Below are positions 30,988-31,052 of a stretch of DNA of 31,052 nt, one piece after another (position 1 is the stretch's first letter; each line of letters begins with the position of its first letter). This stretch comes from JAAYUD01 sp036846645 (lineage in GTDB: Bacteria > Bacteroidota > Bacteroidia > Bacteroidales > Bacteroidaceae): NCBI GenBank assembly GCA_036846645.1, contig DAIUBN010000012.1, positions 1 through 31,052 on the forward strand. Reading direction: 5' to 3'. Made by a program: the position numbers and the translations under genes. The notes below the pieces were generated by a model, which searched no databases, had not been told where the DNA came from, and saw only the letters and a list, made by a program, of their open reading frames with translations.

Positions 30988-31052
30988 CTATTCATGCCTT
31001 ACCTCAATTAGTTCTTTGAGTTTGCTTATCAATTCATCACCATCCAGATTTA
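30988..31052 (-). CDS. C-terminal end of an unidentified gene, cut by the right edge
   Basis: Only the last ~20 codons are visible, reading LDGDELISKLKELIEVRHE before a TAG at 30988-30990. The amphipathic, charged composition looks like a real protein helix and other frames are closed, but it is too short to assign to a family. Confidence 0.45.
   Translation of the reverse strand, partial: NLDGDELISKLKELIEVRHE

Overview
The window looks like chromosomal DNA of a Bacteroidales bacterium, most likely Bacteroidaceae. The evidence is as follows. Many genes are preceded by the Bacteroidetes -7 element TAnnTTTG, often with TTTG 19-21 nt upstream. Several protein families are typical of the phylum: GLPGLI with a TonB-receptor-like barrel, DUF5606, DUF1573, an AraC-type regulator, and a one-TM anti-sigma fused to an outer-membrane barrel. 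The gene order is that of a housekeeping region, and base composition is AT-rich throughout. I saw no phage, CRISPR array, insertion sequence or tRNA.

Layout. 1-3.3 kb (minus): queC, an OPT-family transporter and a secreted alpha/beta hydrolase cut by the left edge. 3.5-5.3 kb: a secreted FMN-binding protein and a DUF5606 protein converge on a 0.7 kb non-coding interval, which holds two terminators around a strongly structured element with 33-bp inverted ends. 5.5-9.3 kb (plus): an AraC regulator, two small proteins of unknown function, a lipoprotein and a Yip1-like membrane protein, with a probable minus-strand small RNA near 7.1-7.26 kb. 9.3-12.6 kb (plus): smpB and metH. 12.6-17.5 kb (minus): a tight four-gene group, GT2 glycosyltransferase, PAS histidine kinase with a degenerate ATP-binding domain, single-domain response regulator and membrane-anchored EEP phosphodiesterase. 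17.7-19.6 kb (plus): ECF sigma factor and its probable trans-envelope anti-sigma. 19.6-22 kb (minus): periplasmic MsrAB and a cyclophilin, then a DUF1573 protein. 22-24.7 kb (minus): a sodium/solute symporter with engB, and an AlaX-like tRNA editing protein. 24.7-29.5 kb (minus): a GLPGLI plus TonB-receptor-like operon, and a fusion of a YczE-like membrane domain to a cytidylate-kinase-like domain. 29.7-31 kb: hsp20, an MmcQ/YjbR protein, and the tail of a gene entering from the right.

How the parts fit. Much of the window concerns the envelope and protein or translation quality control: MsrAB and cyclophilin (oxidised protein repair and folding), Hsp20, SmpB (ribosome rescue), AlaX (mischarged tRNA), EngB (ribosome assembly), and the sigma/anti-sigma pair (envelope sensing). 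The GT2, kinase, regulator and EEP group looks like a regulated surface-glycan or signalling unit.

The items I consider least explained are the inverted-repeat element at 4106-4660 with its interleaved, pseudoknot-capable repeats, the minus-strand small RNA at about 7110-7258, the kinase whose G2 glycines are both glutamate, and the transporter-like/nucleotide-kinase fusion. Everything here was read by eye. No database search or folding calculation was run.
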